64,000 bases of DNA from JAHEDH01 sp963753285 (lineage in GTDB: Bacteria > Actinomycetota > Acidimicrobiia > Spongiisociales > ZC4RG35). The notes under the pieces are model-generated. The model saw nothing but the letters and a program-made list of their open reading frames with translations. It was not told where the DNA came from and made no database searches. Both the position numbers and the translations under genes were made by a program. Below, piece by piece: positions 31,997-40,129 of this stretch (positions are counted from its first letter, which is position 1; each line of letters begins with the position of its first letter). Where the stretch lies: positions 186,001 to 250,000 of the forward strand of contig CAVWBT010000016.1 of assembly GCA_963753285.1 (NCBI GenBank), in the 5' to 3' direction.

Positions 31997-33353
31997 CTAT
32001 CGGCCGAGCTCCTCGTTCATGCGGGCCTCGGCATCCGCGAGTGCGGTCGACTGGTCCTTGTCGGCGACCCAGGTGGCGTTGAGCTCCTCTGCGAGTGCGT
32101 CCCATGCCCCTGCCCAGTTCGGGACGGCGGGAACGAACACGGCGATCTCCGCAGCGTTGGCGTAGTTGCTTCGCTGCGGGGCGTCGTCGAGTTCACCACT
32201 CTCCAGGATCGAGGTGCGGTTGGCCAGGTGGCCGGTACCCCGAGCCCATGCGGCGATGTTGTCGTAGAGGAACTTCACGAATTCGAGTGAGGCCTCACGG
32301 ATCGCCGGATCCTGGTTGGAGTCGGCCGGAAGCACCCACATGTGTGAATCGCCCCAGGCGCCAGGCTGGGAGTAGATCGTGGGCAACGAGGTCGCCATGT
32401 ACTCGAATGCGGCTTCCCTGCTGTACTGGTCGACCACCCAGGTTCCGTTGTGTAGTACGGCGAGATCACCGTTGAGGAACGCCGCCTGGGAGTCCGTGTA
32501 TCCCTGGTCGGGATCTGAGAACTGGGCGGCGAGCTCATTCATGAGCCTGAGTGCTTCCTGGCCCTCGGGCGTGTTGACGGTGGCGTTGCCGTCGGTGTCG
32601 GTGATGCTCCCACCCTCCTGGGCGACGAGGCCGAGGAACAATCGGGCTCCGACTCCGAACTCGAACCAGTCCTGGCTGAAGTACTGCTTGCCGGTGGTGT
32701 CCTGGATCGTCTGGGCCTGTTCGATCAACTCGTCGACGCTCGTCGGGATGATCGGTTTGCCGTCGCCGTCGACGAGCCCGGCCTCGGTGAAGATGTCGAC
32801 GTTCATGTGCCACAGGCTGCCATGGATGTCCCACGGGACTGCGTAGATGGTGCCGTCCCACTTGGCGCCCTCCTGAGCAGGCGCGGTGTAGTCGGAGAAG
32901 TCGATCCCGGCTCCCGAGAGCTCGTCGTCCAGCGGTTGCAGCAGGTCGCGCCCCGCGAAGTCGGGAAGGCGATGCGAGTGCATGACTGCCACGTTCGGTG
33001 GGTTGCCGGAGGCGAACGTGGTGCTCAGCTGGGTGTAGTACGAGTCCCACGCCTGCCCACCGAGCTTGTCGATCGTGATGCCGTTGTCCGCCTCGTTGAA
33101 CGCATTCGTGAGGATCTGAACGACTTCGCATTCGGTCGTCGCCTGACTCACGTCCGTGACGCCTTGGGTCGCTTCGTCGCAGTCGCCGAAGAACCGGGCG
33201 AGTTCGAGGGTGATCTCGCCCGCCGCCGCCTCCGCCGCTCGTCGTTGCGGGGGTGTCGCTGCCACTGGTGGTCTCGGTGGCGTCGTCGCCACCGCCGCAC
33301 GCCGAGGCGATCATCGCCAGGACGAGCATCAGGATGAGGGTTCGTCTCTTCAT
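31997..33353 (-). CDS. Sugar ABC transporter binding lipoprotein, split by a frameshift
   Basis: A family-1-type extracellular solute-binding protein. ATG 33353 (SD GAAAGGA) opens a signal peptide with lipobox (MKRRTLILMLVLAMIASACG) and a Thr/Gly linker. The mature domain, from GEITLELARFFGDC to ARMNEELGR, is in another frame. Removing one G from the GGG at 33219-33221 joins both frames into 451 residues (the span is 3n+1). This may be a real mutation, a phase-variable G tract or a sequencing error. Sugar-type binding is inferred from neighbours and features such as WVVDQYSREAAFEYMATSLP. Confidence 0.8.
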
Positions 33354-33390
33354 TGTGTTCCTTTCCAGAGTGTTGGGTTGTTCGTGTCCA

Positions 33391-34281
33391 TCACTTGCCA
33401 CCGCTGCCGATCGAGATGCCTCGAATCAGCTGGCGCTGGAAGATGACGAACAAGATGAGAAGCGGGAGACTGGCGACGACTCCGCGGGCCATCAGGGCTC
33501 CGAGTTCGGTCGCCTGGGCGAAGTTGCCCTGGAGCGACGCCAGTCCGGTGGTGATGGTGAACATCTCACGCTGGGTGGCCGAGACGAGCGGCCAGAGATA
33601 GTCGTTCCATGTCAGGACGAACGTGAAGATCGCCAGAGCCGTCAAAGCCGGCGCTGCCATGGGCAACATCACGGTCGTGAATGTCCGCCACCGAGTCGCA
33701 CCGTCGACACGAGCCGCCTCCTCGATCTCGTTCGGGATCGCTGTGAAGAACTGGGTCATGATGAATACGCCCAGAGGAGCGGCGATTCTCGGTAGCGCCA
33801 GAGCATGGAAGGTGTTGTGCTGCTCGACCTCGGCGAACATCAGGAACAGTGGCACGAACATCGCTTCCTTGGGCACCATCAACCCGGCGAGCACAAGTGG
33901 GTACGCATACTTCTTCCCCTTGAAGTCGATCCGCGCGAATGCGTAGCCGGCCATCGCCGAGAGGATGAGTGTGAACACGGTTGTGACACCGGTCACGATC
34001 ATGCTGTTCAAGAACCATCGTGGTGTGAGCCCGACCGAGATCACATCACTGAAGTTCTCCAGCGTGGGGCTTTGGGGGAGCAAGTTGGTGGTATCGAGTT
34101 GGAGGATCTCGTTCGGTGTGAGCGAGAGCGAGAACATCCACACCATCGGGATGATCCAGATGATGGCGGCGATGAACATGAACGCCATGAACAGCCGGCT
34201 TCGCATCTTCCGGCTGCGATGAGCGCGTTCTTCGGTCGTCAGGGTCTTGGTACCGGTCGTCTTGGCAGTGGTCGTCGTCAT
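33391..34281 (-). CDS. Carbohydrate ABC transporter permease (MalG-like)
   Basis: A 296-residue inner-membrane protein with six helices after a polar N-terminal tail. The EAA loop EAARVDGATRWRTFTTVMLP marks binding to the ATPase. The helix order and C terminus (LIRGISIGSGGK) are typical of the MalG/CUT1 class. ATG 34281 overlaps the partner permease stop by four bases. No ATPase is in the cluster, so a shared MsiK-like ATPase is likely. Confidence 0.9.
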   Translation of the reverse strand: MTTTTAKTTGTKTLTTEERAHRSRKMRSRLFMAFMFIAAIIWIIPMVWMFSLSLTPNEILQLDTTNLLPQSPTLENFSDVISVGLTPRWFLNSMIVTGVTTVFTLILSAMAGYAFARIDFKGKKYAYPLVLAGLMVPKEAMFVPLFLMFAEVEQHNTFHALALPRIAAPLGVFIMTQFFTAIPNEIEEAARVDGATRWRTFTTVMLPMAAPALTALAIFTFVLTWNDYLWPLVSATQREMFTITTGLASLQGNFAQATELGALMARGVVASLPLLILFVIFQRQLIRGISIGSGGK

Positions 34282-35399
34282 CAGGACTCCTCTGGGAAGA
34301 ACTTGAATTGAAGGACGGAGATCCCGACCATCACCACGAACAGGAACAGGGACATGGCCGACGAGTAGCCGAGTTCGAAGTCTCTGAACCCGCTCTCGTA
34401 GATGTGCTGGATCGACACCCTGGTGGCGCCGTTCGGGCCCCCTCGGGTCATGATGAACACCTGGCCGAAGATCTGGAATGAGGCAATGATCTGGAGGGTC
34501 ACCACGAGCAGCGTCGTCCTCCGGAGGCCGGGCACCGTGATGAATTGGAACTTCTCCCAGCCGTTTGCCCCGTCGATGTCGGCGGCCTCGTACTGAGACT
34601 TGTCGATGTCCTGGAGTCCGGCGAGGAAGAGCACGAGGTTGAACCCAACGGTCCACCAGAGGGTGGTGACGACGATCGCCGGCATCGCCCAGGTGGTGTT
34701 GTTGAGCCAATTGATGGGCTCGAGCCCGACAGTCTCGAAGGCGGCACCGATCAGTCCGGTGGTCGGGTTGAGCAGAAACGCCCAGATCAGGGTCAAGACG
34801 GCGACCGAGAGCACGTAGGGGGCGAAGAACAGCGTGCGGAGAAACCCGACCAGCCGGCCGGGTCGGTTGAGGGCGATCGCCAGCGCAAGGCCCAACCCGA
34901 CGATGGCGGGCGTCGACATGACGGTGAACAGGAGCGTGTTGCCGAAGGAGCCCCAGAACTGGGAGTCGTACCAGCGTCCGTCGACCCCCGGGTGGACGCC
35001 CATGCCGATCCCGAACACGCCGACCAGGCCGACGACCAGCGCGATCATTGCGGTTCGGCTGACGGTTCCGCGTCGTTGTGCCCGAATGACCAGCGGGACT
35101 CCGAGCAACCCGACGACCCGCCACTGCCACAGTTGGGAGAGGTCCCACGTCATGTTGGTGCCCCAGAACATCCGGCCGTAGTTCTCGAGCCCGATGAAGG
35201 TCCGGTCGCTGATGTCGAGGAAGTCCCAGTCGTAGAAGCCCATGATCACGGCCTGGATCACGGGGTACAGCAGGAACACCAGGTAGATGACGAGGAATGG
35301 GACCAGGAAGGCCCACGCGGAGAACGTGTCCGATGCGATCCAGCGTCGAAGCCCCGACGGTGTCGCCTCCGGGGCCTTCTGATCCAGTGCTATCGCCAT
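34281..35399 (-). CDS. Carbohydrate ABC transporter permease (MalF-like)
   Basis: A 372-residue permease with about eight membrane helices: a normal CUT1 core (WAFLVPFLVIYLVFLLYPVI; EAADIDGANGWEKFQFITVP as EAA loop) plus an insertion with two extra helices (about 100-150, TAMIALVVGLVGVFGIGMGV). ATG 35399 has the SD GGAGGAGGAG. It is the first gene of the operon and overlaps the second permease by ATGA. Confidence 0.9.
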   Translation of the reverse strand: MAIALDQKAPEATPSGLRRWIASDTFSAWAFLVPFLVIYLVFLLYPVIQAVIMGFYDWDFLDISDRTFIGLENYGRMFWGTNMTWDLSQLWQWRVVGLLGVPLVIRAQRRGTVSRTAMIALVVGLVGVFGIGMGVHPGVDGRWYDSQFWGSFGNTLLFTVMSTPAIVGLGLALAIALNRPGRLVGFLRTLFFAPYVLSVAVLTLIWAFLLNPTTGLIGAAFETVGLEPINWLNNTTWAMPAIVVTTLWWTVGFNLVLFLAGLQDIDKSQYEAADIDGANGWEKFQFITVPGLRRTTLLVVTLQIIASFQIFGQVFIMTRGGPNGATRVSIQHIYESGFRDFELGYSSAMSLFLFVVMVGISVLQFKFFPEES

Positions 35400-35412
35400 C
35401 GTCTCTCCTCCT

Positions 35413-35427
35413 CCGGTCGACGACCGG
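35413..35427. promoter_or_regulatory. 15-bp palindrome in the sugar operon leader
   Basis: CCGGTCG-A-CGACCGG is a perfect palindrome between the predicted promoter and the permease ATG. It covers the expected transcription start, so it may be an operator or a 5' leader hairpin. Confidence 0.45.
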
Positions 35428-35430
35428 CCG

Positions 35431-35460
35431 AGCATACGGTGCGGTTCATCGGACTGTCAA
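35431..35460 (-). promoter_or_regulatory. Housekeeping promoter of the sugar ABC operon
   Basis: On the minus strand, TTGACA (35460-35455) and TATGCT (35436-35431) are separated by 18 bases. The permease ATG lies 32 bases further. A candidate DeoR site (35476-35485) is just upstream. Confidence 0.6.
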
Positions 35461-35475
35461 CTAGTTCCGCTTGGT

Positions 35476-35592
35476 TTCGCAAACGCAAGCTGGATTCGTG
35501 CCTCAGATTGTGCCTCCGACGGATTCCCACTGTCGAAACGGGGGATCGGTGGGTAGTGTGCCAGTGCCACCGAACGTAATCATTCGCAAACG
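35476..35592. promoter_or_regulatory. Paired DeoR operator candidates
   Basis: TTCGCAAACG occurs twice, at 35476-35485 and 35583-35592. The first is next to the sugar operon promoter and the second is in the leader just before the SD of the divergent deoR gene. A decamer shared by both promoters is a plausible DeoR binding site. Confidence 0.5.
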
Positions 35593-35607
35593 GATGAGAG
35601 GAGAGAC

Positions 35608-36393
35608 ATGGACGAACCGCTTCCCGGCGCGATTCGCCGCGACCGCATCGCTCGTCTCATCCAGGAGCGGGGGTTCGTGAGGGTGGCGGAACTGAGTCGG
35701 ATCTTCCGCACGTCTCCGGTCACGATTCGAACCGACCTCGACGAGCTGGAGACGCTGGATTTCGTGCGGCGCGTGCACGGGGGAGCGGTGCCGACATCCG
35801 GGACCGCCACGACGGCCGCCGTGTCCGGGGGAGGTCCGAAGGCGAAGGCGAAAGCGGCCATCGGAGCGGTTGCAGCCTCGCTGGTGGAATCCGGTCAAAC
35901 GGTGGTCCTGGCGGGCGGAACGACGACCCAGGCGGTCGGCCGCGCCCTGGCTCAACGCGAGGATCTCGCCGGAGTGACGGTCGTCACGAACGGGCTCCAC
36001 ATCGCGCTGGAACTCCAACCGGCGATCCCGCGCTTCACCCTGATGGTCACGGGCGGCACGCTGCGTCGCGACACACCGTCACTGGTCGATCCGCTCGCCG
36101 ATCTGCTTCTCAAGGACATCACCGCCGACCTCGCGATCGTGGGATGCAAAGGGATCAGCCCGACGATGGGAGTCACCGACGACCACTTCCCCGGCGTCTC
36201 AATCGCCCGTCGGCTGCTCGAGACCGGACGCCGGCGGGTGATCGTTGCAGACGCGTCGAAGATCGGCGCTTCTTCGGTGGCCAGGTTCTGGGACGCCAAC
36301 GACATCGACCTGCTGATCACCGAGCGATCTGGTGATCCCGAGATGCTCGAACAACTGGGGGACCTCGGCGTGAAGATCCAGACCGTCCAGTGA
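35608..36393 (+). CDS. DeoR/GlpR family transcriptional regulator
   Basis: A 261-residue regulator. The N-terminal winged HTH (RRDRIARLIQERGFVRVAEL, TSPVTIRTDLDELETLDFVR) is followed by the sugar-phosphate sensor domain (VVLAGGTTTQAVGRAL, VVTNGLHIALEL, IVGCKGISPTMGVTDDHFPG, VIVADASKIG). Such repressors respond to phosphorylated sugars. It is divergent from the sugar ABC operon and probably represses it. ATG 35608 follows a GAGAGGAGAG SD. Confidence 0.92.
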   Translation: MDEPLPGAIRRDRIARLIQERGFVRVAELSRIFRTSPVTIRTDLDELETLDFVRRVHGGAVPTSGTATTAAVSGGGPKAKAKAAIGAVAASLVESGQTVVLAGGTTTQAVGRALAQREDLAGVTVVTNGLHIALELQPAIPRFTLMVTGGTLRRDTPSLVDPLADLLLKDITADLAIVGCKGISPTMGVTDDHFPGVSIARRLLETGRRRVIVADASKIGASSVARFWDANDIDLLITERSGDPEMLEQLGDLGVKIQTVQ

Positions 36394-36414
36394 GTCGGCT
36401 CGCTCGGACGACGA

Positions 36415-37515
36415 TCACGCTCCCCGTCGCACCACGTACATCTCGTCGTTGAACCAGAGGCCGTCGTGTGCGGTGAGCACGTCTTGGGTCGCCTTGACGT
36501 ATTCCCCCGATGTCATCGCAGCGTCGAGCCGGGCGCCATCGATCTGAGCGACATACGTCGCGGCGTTCCAGGCGGCCATGATGAGTGGCGTGCCGATGTG
36601 ATCTCCCGATGGCATCGTGTGCAGCCAGTACCTGAAGATGGCCTCCTCGTCGCCGAGCTGGTCGAACTCCAACGTCGGATCGTCGATCATCGAGCGGGCG
36701 GCCTCGATGATGGCGTGACGATCCACGTCGAACGGATTCTCTTCCGGCCACACGTTCCGGACGATCTCGAGCCCTGGATCGTTGCCCGCCGAATGAACGG
36801 CGACGAGCTTCCCGCCGGGAGCGAGCGCTCGTGCGAGCGGTTCGATCACGAGCTTGACTCGTCGTTCTGCCGACGTGCGGGCTCGGTACGGTTGGGAGGC
36901 GATCATGAAGTCGTAGACGCCCTCGACGTTGCCTTCCGAGGGGATCACCGGCTTGAGGATGAACTCGCGGTCCTTGCGGTAGATCACGAGCACGGTGGGC
37001 TGGACGTACACCGGATTGCCCGTCTCGGGGTGCGCCTGGACCCGCCAGTCCTCGGCGATCTGGGGGAACAGTGCTCTGATGTCGTCGTCGAAGTCCGCCG
37101 CCGACTCGCCGTCGAGCTCGATGGTCCGCCAGGTGACGGGAGTGTCCGAATCGAGCGTCGGCGCCTCCCGATACAGCAGGTTGGTGATGACCACCACCAT
37201 CTCGGGGTGTTCGTGGAAGCGATCCGGGAGCATCGAGAGACCCTGGCGGACGTCCTCGACACTGGTCTCCTTGGCGACCACCAGCCACGGGATGTGCTCG
37301 AACTGCTGATGAAGTCTCCGCATGACTCGACTCAGGATCAACCCGTCGCCCATGCCGGCGTCGAAGATGCGCAGCGCGTTCGGTCCCGGGCCGATGTCCC
37401 GGGTCTGCTCCGATAGGCGGGCTGCGGTCACCGCCTTCTCGTCTGTGGCGGTCACGAACATCCGATAGGCGGAACGGGTGTCGAAGAAGCGATCCGGGGT
37501 CTGATGGTGGGGCAT
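36415..37515 (-). CDS. Methyltransferase-like protein downstream of an amino-acid ABC importer
   Basis: A 366-residue soluble protein. The segment ALRIFDAGMGDGLILSRVMR resembles the SAM-binding motif I of class I methyltransferases, and ALAPGGKLVAVHSAGNDP resembles a post-motif strand. Other parts (RIFDAG to VVITNLLYREAP) are not assigned. It lies 40 bases after the ATPase gene of the amino-acid importer on the same strand and probably belongs to the same transcript, which hints at a substrate-modifying enzyme. No closer name is justified. Confidence 0.7.
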   Translation of the reverse strand: MPHHQTPDRFFDTRSAYRMFVTATDEKAVTAARLSEQTRDIGPGPNALRIFDAGMGDGLILSRVMRRLHQQFEHIPWLVVAKETSVEDVRQGLSMLPDRFHEHPEMVVVITNLLYREAPTLDSDTPVTWRTIELDGESAADFDDDIRALFPQIAEDWRVQAHPETGNPVYVQPTVLVIYRKDREFILKPVIPSEGNVEGVYDFMIASQPYRARTSAERRVKLVIEPLARALAPGGKLVAVHSAGNDPGLEIVRNVWPEENPFDVDRHAIIEAARSMIDDPTLEFDQLGDEEAIFRYWLHTMPSGDHIGTPLIMAAWNAATYVAQIDGARLDAAMTSGEYVKATQDVLTAHDGLWFNDEMYVVRRGA

Positions 37516-37555
37516 CGCTCAGATCATGCCACGCGTGTCGTCGTTGCGGAGAGCG

Positions 37556-38302
37556 TCACAGCCTGCCGGCGGAGATGATCCGTTCGAGGAACTCCCGAGT
37601 CCGCTGCTCGGTGGGCCGGCCGAAGATCTGCCCAGGTGGCCCCTGTTCGAGGATCCGACCCTGATCGAGGAAGCACACGCTGTCGGCGATGTCCCGCGCG
37701 AACCCCATCTCGTGGGTGGCGATCAGCATCGTCATCCCCTCGTCCTTCAACTCCCGGATCACTCCGAGGACCTCTGCGACGAGCTCGGGATCCAGGGCGC
37801 TGGTGACCTCGTCGAGGAGCATCAATTCGGGCCCGCCTGCGAGGGCCCGGACGATCGCCACCCGCTGTTGCTGGCCCCCGGAGAGGCGATCGGGATACTC
37901 GTCCGCTTTGTCTCCGAGGCCGAACCGACCCAACAGCTCCAACGCGTGTTCGCGCGCCTCGCCTGGATCGACGCCCAGCACGCGTCTCGGTCCGAGCGTC
38001 ACGTTGTCGACAACCGACATGTGCGGGAAGAGGTTGAACGACTGGAAGACGATGCCCATGCGCTGTCGCACCACGTCTGGGTTCACGTGCTCGGCGGTGA
38101 TGTCGTCTCCATCGAGCAGGATCCGGCCGGCTTCGATCGGGAGCAGCAGGTCGACGCATTTGAGCAACGTCGACTTGCCCGAGCCGGACGAGCCGATCAG
38201 GCACACGACGTCGTGCTCCGCCACGGCGAGGTCGACTCCATCGAGCACGACGATCTCGCCGTAGGCTTTCGTGACGCGTTCGAGCTCGACCTTGTTGCTC
38301 AC
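37556..38302 (-). CDS. Polar amino-acid ABC transporter ATPase (GlnQ-like)
   Basis: A 248-residue ATPase: Walker A GSSGSGKSTLL, Q-loop FQSFNLFPHMSVVDNVTLGP, signature LSGGQQQRVAIVRAL, Walker B LMLLDEVTSALDPE, switch His in ATHEMGFARD. It drives the permease encoded just upstream. The start is GTG 38302. It is the third gene of the operon after the binding protein and permease. Confidence 0.93.
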   Translation of the reverse strand: MSNKVELERVTKAYGEIVVLDGVDLAVAEHDVVCLIGSSGSGKSTLLKCVDLLLPIEAGRILLDGDDITAEHVNPDVVRQRMGIVFQSFNLFPHMSVVDNVTLGPRRVLGVDPGEAREHALELLGRFGLGDKADEYPDRLSGGQQQRVAIVRALAGGPELMLLDEVTSALDPELVAEVLGVIRELKDEGMTMLIATHEMGFARDIADSVCFLDQGRILEQGPPGQIFGRPTEQRTREFLERIISAGRL

Positions 38303-38327
38303 GAGCGCGCACCCCGGCTCGTCTGGT

Positions 38328-39176
38328 TCACGACTGCCCTTCCCTCCGCTCGCGATCCCGCTCGGTGTACCAGTCGGCGAACCGGGCGACCGGCACGCTG
38401 ATCAAGAGGAACAGCACCGCCGTGATGACATAGGGGGTGTAGTTGAACGATCGGGCGGTGATGATCTGGGCCTCCCGGACGGCTTCACGCACCCCCAGGA
38501 TGTAGACGAGGGCTACGTCTTTCTGGAGGCTGACGAGACCGTTCAGGAGAGCCGGGATCACGTTCCTGACCGCCTGCGGAATGACGACATGGCGAAGTGT
38601 CTGCGTCTGGGTCAAACCGAGCGACCGGGCAGACATCACCTGGGATGGATGGACCGACTCGATCCCCGACCGGTAGACCTCGGCGGTGTAGGCGCTGTAG
38701 CTGATGATCAGAGCGACGACTCCCCAGAACAGTGGCGAGTTCGGAACCCCCGTGAGACGCAGCGCGGGAAGCCCGAATCCGAGCAGCAGGATCAACAGGA
38801 TGATGGGGATGCCACGGATCAGGTCGATGAACGCGATGACCAGCATCCGGAGCGGGAAGAAGGCGGGGCCACGGAGCGCCCGGATTGCGGCCAGCAGCAG
38901 CGCGAACGCGAGGATGGCGATCTCCGCGACCACGAACATCTGGATGTCGAGCCAGAACCCCGACACGACGATCGGCCAGGCGTCGACGAACACCTCGCCA
39001 TTGAAGAACTGATTGCGGAAGGCGGGCCATGCTTCCGAGTTGACGACCACGACAGCGAACACGCCGAAGAAGCCCAGCGTCGACACGAATGCGACGATCG
39101 CCGAGCGTGCGCCTCGTTCCGTCGAGCGTTTGAGAGACGGGACGGCGGAGGGAGGCCGGGACCGATCGAGATCCAT
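38328..39176 (-). CDS. Polar amino-acid ABC transporter permease
   Basis: A 282-residue inner-membrane permease of the HisM/GlnP class. The ATPase-contact loop is HPSQVMSARSLGLTQTQTLR followed by HVVIPQAVRNVIPALLN. About five helices are seen, with a longer N terminus before them. Its RBS (GGAGGGAGG) forms one arm of a 15-bp hairpin with the ATG in the loop. It is probably a homodimer, since only one permease gene is present. Confidence 0.9.
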   Translation of the reverse strand: MDLDRSRPPSAVPSLKRSTERGARSAIVAFVSTLGFFGVFAVVVVNSEAWPAFRNQFFNGEVFVDAWPIVVSGFWLDIQMFVVAEIAILAFALLLAAIRALRGPAFFPLRMLVIAFIDLIRGIPIILLILLLGFGLPALRLTGVPNSPLFWGVVALIISYSAYTAEVYRSGIESVHPSQVMSARSLGLTQTQTLRHVVIPQAVRNVIPALLNGLVSLQKDVALVYILGVREAVREAQIITARSFNYTPYVITAVLFLLISVPVARFADWYTERDRERREGQS

Positions 39177-39194
39177 CGTGCCTCCCTCCGCCGT
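39142..39194 (-). promoter_or_regulatory. RBS-sequestering hairpin before the amino-acid permease
   Basis: ACGGCGGAGGGAGGC (39142-39156) and GCCTCCCTCCGCCGT (39180-39194) are a perfect 15-bp inverted repeat with a 23-base loop. On the minus-strand mRNA the first arm is the permease Shine-Dalgarno, the loop contains its ATG, and the second arm is within the start of the permease coding region. The whole lies just after the binding-protein stop. It should lower permease translation relative to the binding protein. Confidence 0.72.
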
Positions 39195-39203
39195 TCGGCT
39201 CGT

Positions 39204-40055
39204 TCAGCGCGTGATCGTGGGAATGTCGCCGCCCTGGGCGAGCCACTCCTGCTCGATGTCCGCGAGCGTGCCGTCGTCCCGCAGATTGGCGAGCGCCTCG
39301 TTCACGCACGAGACCAGCGACGACCCCTCTTCGAACAGGAATCCCAGCTCTTCGGGTTGATCGCCGACTTCTTCGAGTTGGCCCAGGATGACCGAGCCCT
39401 CGATCTCGACTGCCGTCACGTAGTAGGCCGTGGGCAGGTCGAAGACCAGTGCATCGACCTGATCCGCATCCAGGGCTGCCTTGGCATCGGCATTGGTGTC
39501 GTACACGGCCGCGGGTTCGTTCGGCTGAATGACGTTCTCGACGTAGTCGAGGCTCGTGGTTCCGATCTGGGCGCCGATCCTCAGCTCCTGGAGGTCGGCC
39601 ACGGTCGTGGCTCCGACCGCAGCGGAGTCCTCGTACCCGACGATCGCCTGGCGAAGTGCGTAGTAGCCGTCGGAGAAGTCGACGACCTCGTCGCGTTCTT
39701 CGGTGATCGTGTATTGCTGAACGTTGAAGTCGTAGTCCTTCTCACCGGCGACGATCGCCTCGGTGAAGCCGGTGCGCACCCACTCGACCTGGTCCGGTTC
39801 GAAGCCGAGCTGGTCTGCGACGGCGTACACCACGGCCGATTCGAAGCCCTGGCCGTTCGACGGGTCATCGTCGATCATCCAGGGTGGGAAGACCGGCTCG
39901 CCGGTCGCAACGGTCAGCGTGTCGTCCACCTTGAGATCCAAGGTCGCAATGTCGCCGAGCTCGCATTCCGCCGACCCCCCGTCGCTTGCCTCGTCGTCGG
40001 TGCCGCAGGCCGCCGCCAACAACGCGATCACGAGGAGAAGAGAGAGACGTTTCAT
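39204..40055 (-). CDS. Polar amino-acid ABC transporter binding lipoprotein
   Basis: A 283-residue exported protein with a lipobox (VIALLAAACG). The mature part has the family-3 binding-protein fold: TLTVATGEPVFPPWMI, GQGFESAVVYAVADQLG, VQQYTITEERDEVVDFSDGY, RIGAQIGTTSLDYV, ALVFDLPTAYYV and DDGTLADIEQEWLAQGG. The acidic polar pocket suggests an amino acid or related amine; which one is not clear. It is the first gene of the operon. ATG 40055 is favoured over GTG 40058 by SD spacing (GGAGG plus eight bases). Confidence 0.9.
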   Translation of the reverse strand: MKRLSLLLVIALLAAACGTDDEASDGGSAECELGDIATLDLKVDDTLTVATGEPVFPPWMIDDDPSNGQGFESAVVYAVADQLGFEPDQVEWVRTGFTEAIVAGEKDYDFNVQQYTITEERDEVVDFSDGYYALRQAIVGYEDSAAVGATTVADLQELRIGAQIGTTSLDYVENVIQPNEPAAVYDTNADAKAALDADQVDALVFDLPTAYYVTAVEIEGSVILGQLEEVGDQPEELGFLFEEGSSLVSCVNEALANLRDDGTLADIEQEWLAQGGDIPTITR

Positions 40056-40084
40056 CACGGTTTCCTCCGATTAGAGATGGCGTG

Positions 40085-40113
40085 AGGCTAGCCAACTGAA
40101 GGCAGCGGTCGAA
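40085..40113 (-). promoter_or_regulatory. Promoter of the amino-acid ABC operon
   Basis: On the minus strand, TTCGAC (40113-40108) and TAGCCT (40090-40085) are spaced by 17 bases, 29 bases before the binding-protein ATG. It overlaps in reverse with the leaderless -10 of the GNAT gene. Confidence 0.5.
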
Positions 40114-40117
40114 CGGG

Positions 40118-40123
40118 TACGGT
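40118..40123 (+). promoter_or_regulatory. Leaderless -10 box for the GNAT-like gene
   Basis: TACGGT stands six bases before ATG 40130 with no SD. Confidence 0.5.
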
Positions 40124-40129
40124 GTCGGC

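Noticed and set aside
33391..35316. A 641-codon minus-strand frame covering both sugar permeases
   Set aside because: Its first half reads the MalF-like gene in the wrong frame; only the part after 34281 is the real MalG-like gene.
38271..40085. A 604-codon open frame on the plus strand opposite the amino-acid ABC genes
   Set aside because: Its translation is rich in Asp, Glu, Arg and Gln with no domain, while the opposite strand encodes three clear ABC proteins. It is a GC-bias shadow.
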